A stretch of DNA of 64,000 nucleotides from QIJE01 sp048541835 (GTDB taxonomy: Bacteria; SZUA-79; Acidulodesulfobacterales; Acidulodesulfobacteraceae). Location: NCBI RefSeq assembly GCF_048541835.1, contig NZ_JBLEOY010000003.1:1-64000 (forward strand), given 5' to 3'. This document shows positions 63,869 to 64,000 of the stretch, in pieces (position 1 is the stretch's first letter; each line of letters begins with the position of its first letter). Position numbers and translations under genes: made by a program. The notes under the pieces are model-generated. The model was not told the origin of the DNA. It worked only from the letters and a program-made list of their open reading frames with translations, and ran no database searches.

Positions 63869-64000
63869 GCGTAAACAGGCATCCCTTTTTAAGCGGTTTA
63901 CTATTTTTAATGGTATTTTTAGGGATATTTGGTGTTTTTATTTATTTTATATTGTTCAAATTTCAGGTGAAATCGGGCTATAACGTTGTTAGGGGTTCGT
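63865..64000 (+). CDS. Membrane-anchored protein, 5' part (probable SppA)
   Basis: ATG 63865 overlaps the rpsA stop as ATGA. The visible 45 residues are MSVNRHPFLSGLLFLMVFLG, then a hydrophobic segment and FKFQVKSGYNVV; the frame runs off the window. A signal-anchored protein just after rpsA is usually signal peptide peptidase SppA in related genomes. The sequence shown is too short to confirm this. Confidence 0.5.
   Translation, partial: MSVNRHPFLSGLLFLMVFLGIFGVFIYFILFKFQVKSGYNVVRGS

Overview
The window is A+T-rich, gene-dense chromosomal DNA from a Gram-negative, probably anaerobic or microaerophilic bacterium. Outer-membrane biology is shown by a TonB-dependent receptor, TonB and the LPS-heptose enzyme GmhA. 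Anaerobic metabolism is suggested by a four-subunit 2-oxoacid:ferredoxin oxidoreductase, a split methylenetetrahydrofolate reductase (MetF plus MetV), rubrerythrin and rubredoxin. The orders rpsF-rpsR-DUF2232-rplI-dnaB and tyrA-aroA-ispH-rpsA resemble Deltaproteobacteria (Desulfobacterota-like lineages). A low-GC relative such as the Sva0485/Acidulodesulfobacterales group is only a guess. No CRISPR array, intact insertion sequence or prophage was seen.

Layout. 1-3054: cobalamin riboswitch, B12-type TonB-dependent receptor whose N-terminus looks like a NiCoT metal transporter, and TonB. 3150-4847: family 5 solute-binding protein. 4951-5265: a promoter, ribosome-binding site and small reading frame interrupted by an 11-C tract. 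5444-14468: a complete chemotaxis operon (mcp-cheW-cheR-cheB-cheD-mcp-cheY-STAS-cheA). 14589-18131: two tRNAs flanking a globin-PsiE fusion and a second cobalamin riboswitch in front of a frameshifted chimera of a ribonucleotide-reductase ATP-cone and MetE. 18181-24740: small membrane protein, rubredoxin-like protein, thiE, thiC, an AAA ATPase, a globin-coupled HD-GYP phosphodiesterase and a ROK glucokinase. 24731-30917 (minus): dnaB, rplI, DUF2232, rpsR, rpsF, a radical SAM protein, a DivIVA protein and YggT. 31013-44094: polX, thiD, a thiol-disulfide protein, rubredoxin, argS, two peptide-type ABC ATPases, a DksA-like protein, a dgt-like gene, gmhA, a HAD phosphatase, rubrerythrin and an Fe-S protein. 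44342-44418: initiator tRNA.

44525-64000 is a long co-directional block. It joins glycine cleavage (gcvT, H, PA, PB), folate C1 enzymes (metF, folD, metV), 2-oxoacid:ferredoxin oxidoreductase (porGDAB), aromatic amino-acid synthesis (pheA, hisC, aroF, tyrA, aroA), ispH, rpsA and the start of a probable sppA. Together these can interconvert glycine, C1-tetrahydrofolate and 2-oxoacids with reduced ferredoxin. The two B12 riboswitches, the receptor and the decayed metE suggest a cell that imports cobalamin and has lost B12-independent methionine synthesis, at least at this locus.

The strongest unusual signals are the NiCoT-receptor fusion, the ATP-cone::MetE chimera under a B12 riboswitch, the globin-PsiE fusion, and the promoter-driven C11 contingency-type reading frame just before the chemotaxis operon.
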